DNA from: Crambe crambe
Lineage: Eukaryota > Porifera > Demospongiae > Poecilosclerida > Crambeidae
Length of the DNA stretch: 64,000 nucleotides
Direction of reading: 5' to 3'
Assembly (NCBI GenBank): GCA_963924555.1
Contig: OZ004587.1
Coordinates: forward strand, 6,526,075-6,590,074
Part shown: positions 63,651-64,000 of the stretch, in pieces
Position numbering within the stretch: the first letter of the stretch is position 1
Layout of the letters: every line of letters begins with the position of its first letter
Program-made: the position numbers and the translations under genes
Notes under the pieces: model-generated
Seen by the model: only the letters and a program-made list of their open reading frames with translations
What the model was told of the DNA's origin: nothing
The model's database searches: none

Positions 63651-64000
63651 CATTAAAAATCATCGAGAGATTAATTTTTTTAAAGTTTAGTTTATCAACC
63701 CACAAGGGAATGGTTTGTTTATTATTGCTTCACCTGGTTCCCAAATTTGATAACAGGCAGGGCAAATCAAAAATTGTGAGTAAAATTTAATCGAAACAAA
63801 AACTAATGAAATGGACTTGCCCATAAAGAAGGTCCGTCTCACATATCAATGGTGTTTGGCCTAGTTTCCTAACATTTCAACTGGAATCTACCATGTGTAA
63901 GTGGGTGGAGCATTCCCGGTCTATGAAAGGTACCTTTTACGCACAGGAACCATCATGAACTAATGCATAGCTTCAGGCATTGAGGGACAAAAGTCAGATA

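Overview
This is animal nuclear DNA. It is AT-rich, intron-dense and full of microsatellites, with short exons bounded by GT..AG sites. The main gene encodes a giant secreted protein made almost entirely of Calx-beta modules. That architecture, together with frequent TAGCTA-type strings, suggests a demosponge such as Amphimedon and a member of the sponge aggregation factor (AF) family. The species and family assignments are inferences from protein architecture; no database search was possible.

Positions 1-3564 hold no gene I can support, only repeats. Positions 3565-54714 (+) form one gene that I could splice by hand into 100 coding exons. All 99 introns are phase 1 and no exon contains a stop. 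The product is about 8,119 residues: a signal peptide in a small exon at 3565, a six-cysteine N-terminal exon, 67 Calx-beta modules and a C-terminal domain of about 290 residues ending at TAA 54712-54714, with AATAAA at 54740. From 31.2 to 40.7 kb the gene is a tandem array of eight near-identical units of about 1.19 kb. Each unit has three exons encoding three Calx-beta modules, separated by tiny introns (49-67 nt). A ninth, similar unit precedes the array and a diverged one follows it. Outside the array the modules are older, more diverged, usually split across two exons and separated by larger repeat-filled introns.

Positions 55419-58445 (-) carry seven coding exons of a convergent gene. 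They encode a charged, coiled-coil protein with stathmin-like segments; its 5' end was not found. From 58.5 kb to the end I see only dispersed repeats, microsatellites and short tandem repeats.

The introns of the giant gene hold inverted-repeat elements, decayed copies of exon starts, a 28S rRNA fragment, and a striking polarity: CT-rich tracts in introns of the 5' half and GA-rich tracts in introns of the 3' half. If the protein is an AF-type adhesion molecule, it would be a secreted, heavily N-glycosylated, calcium-binding fibre whose length is set by the module array.
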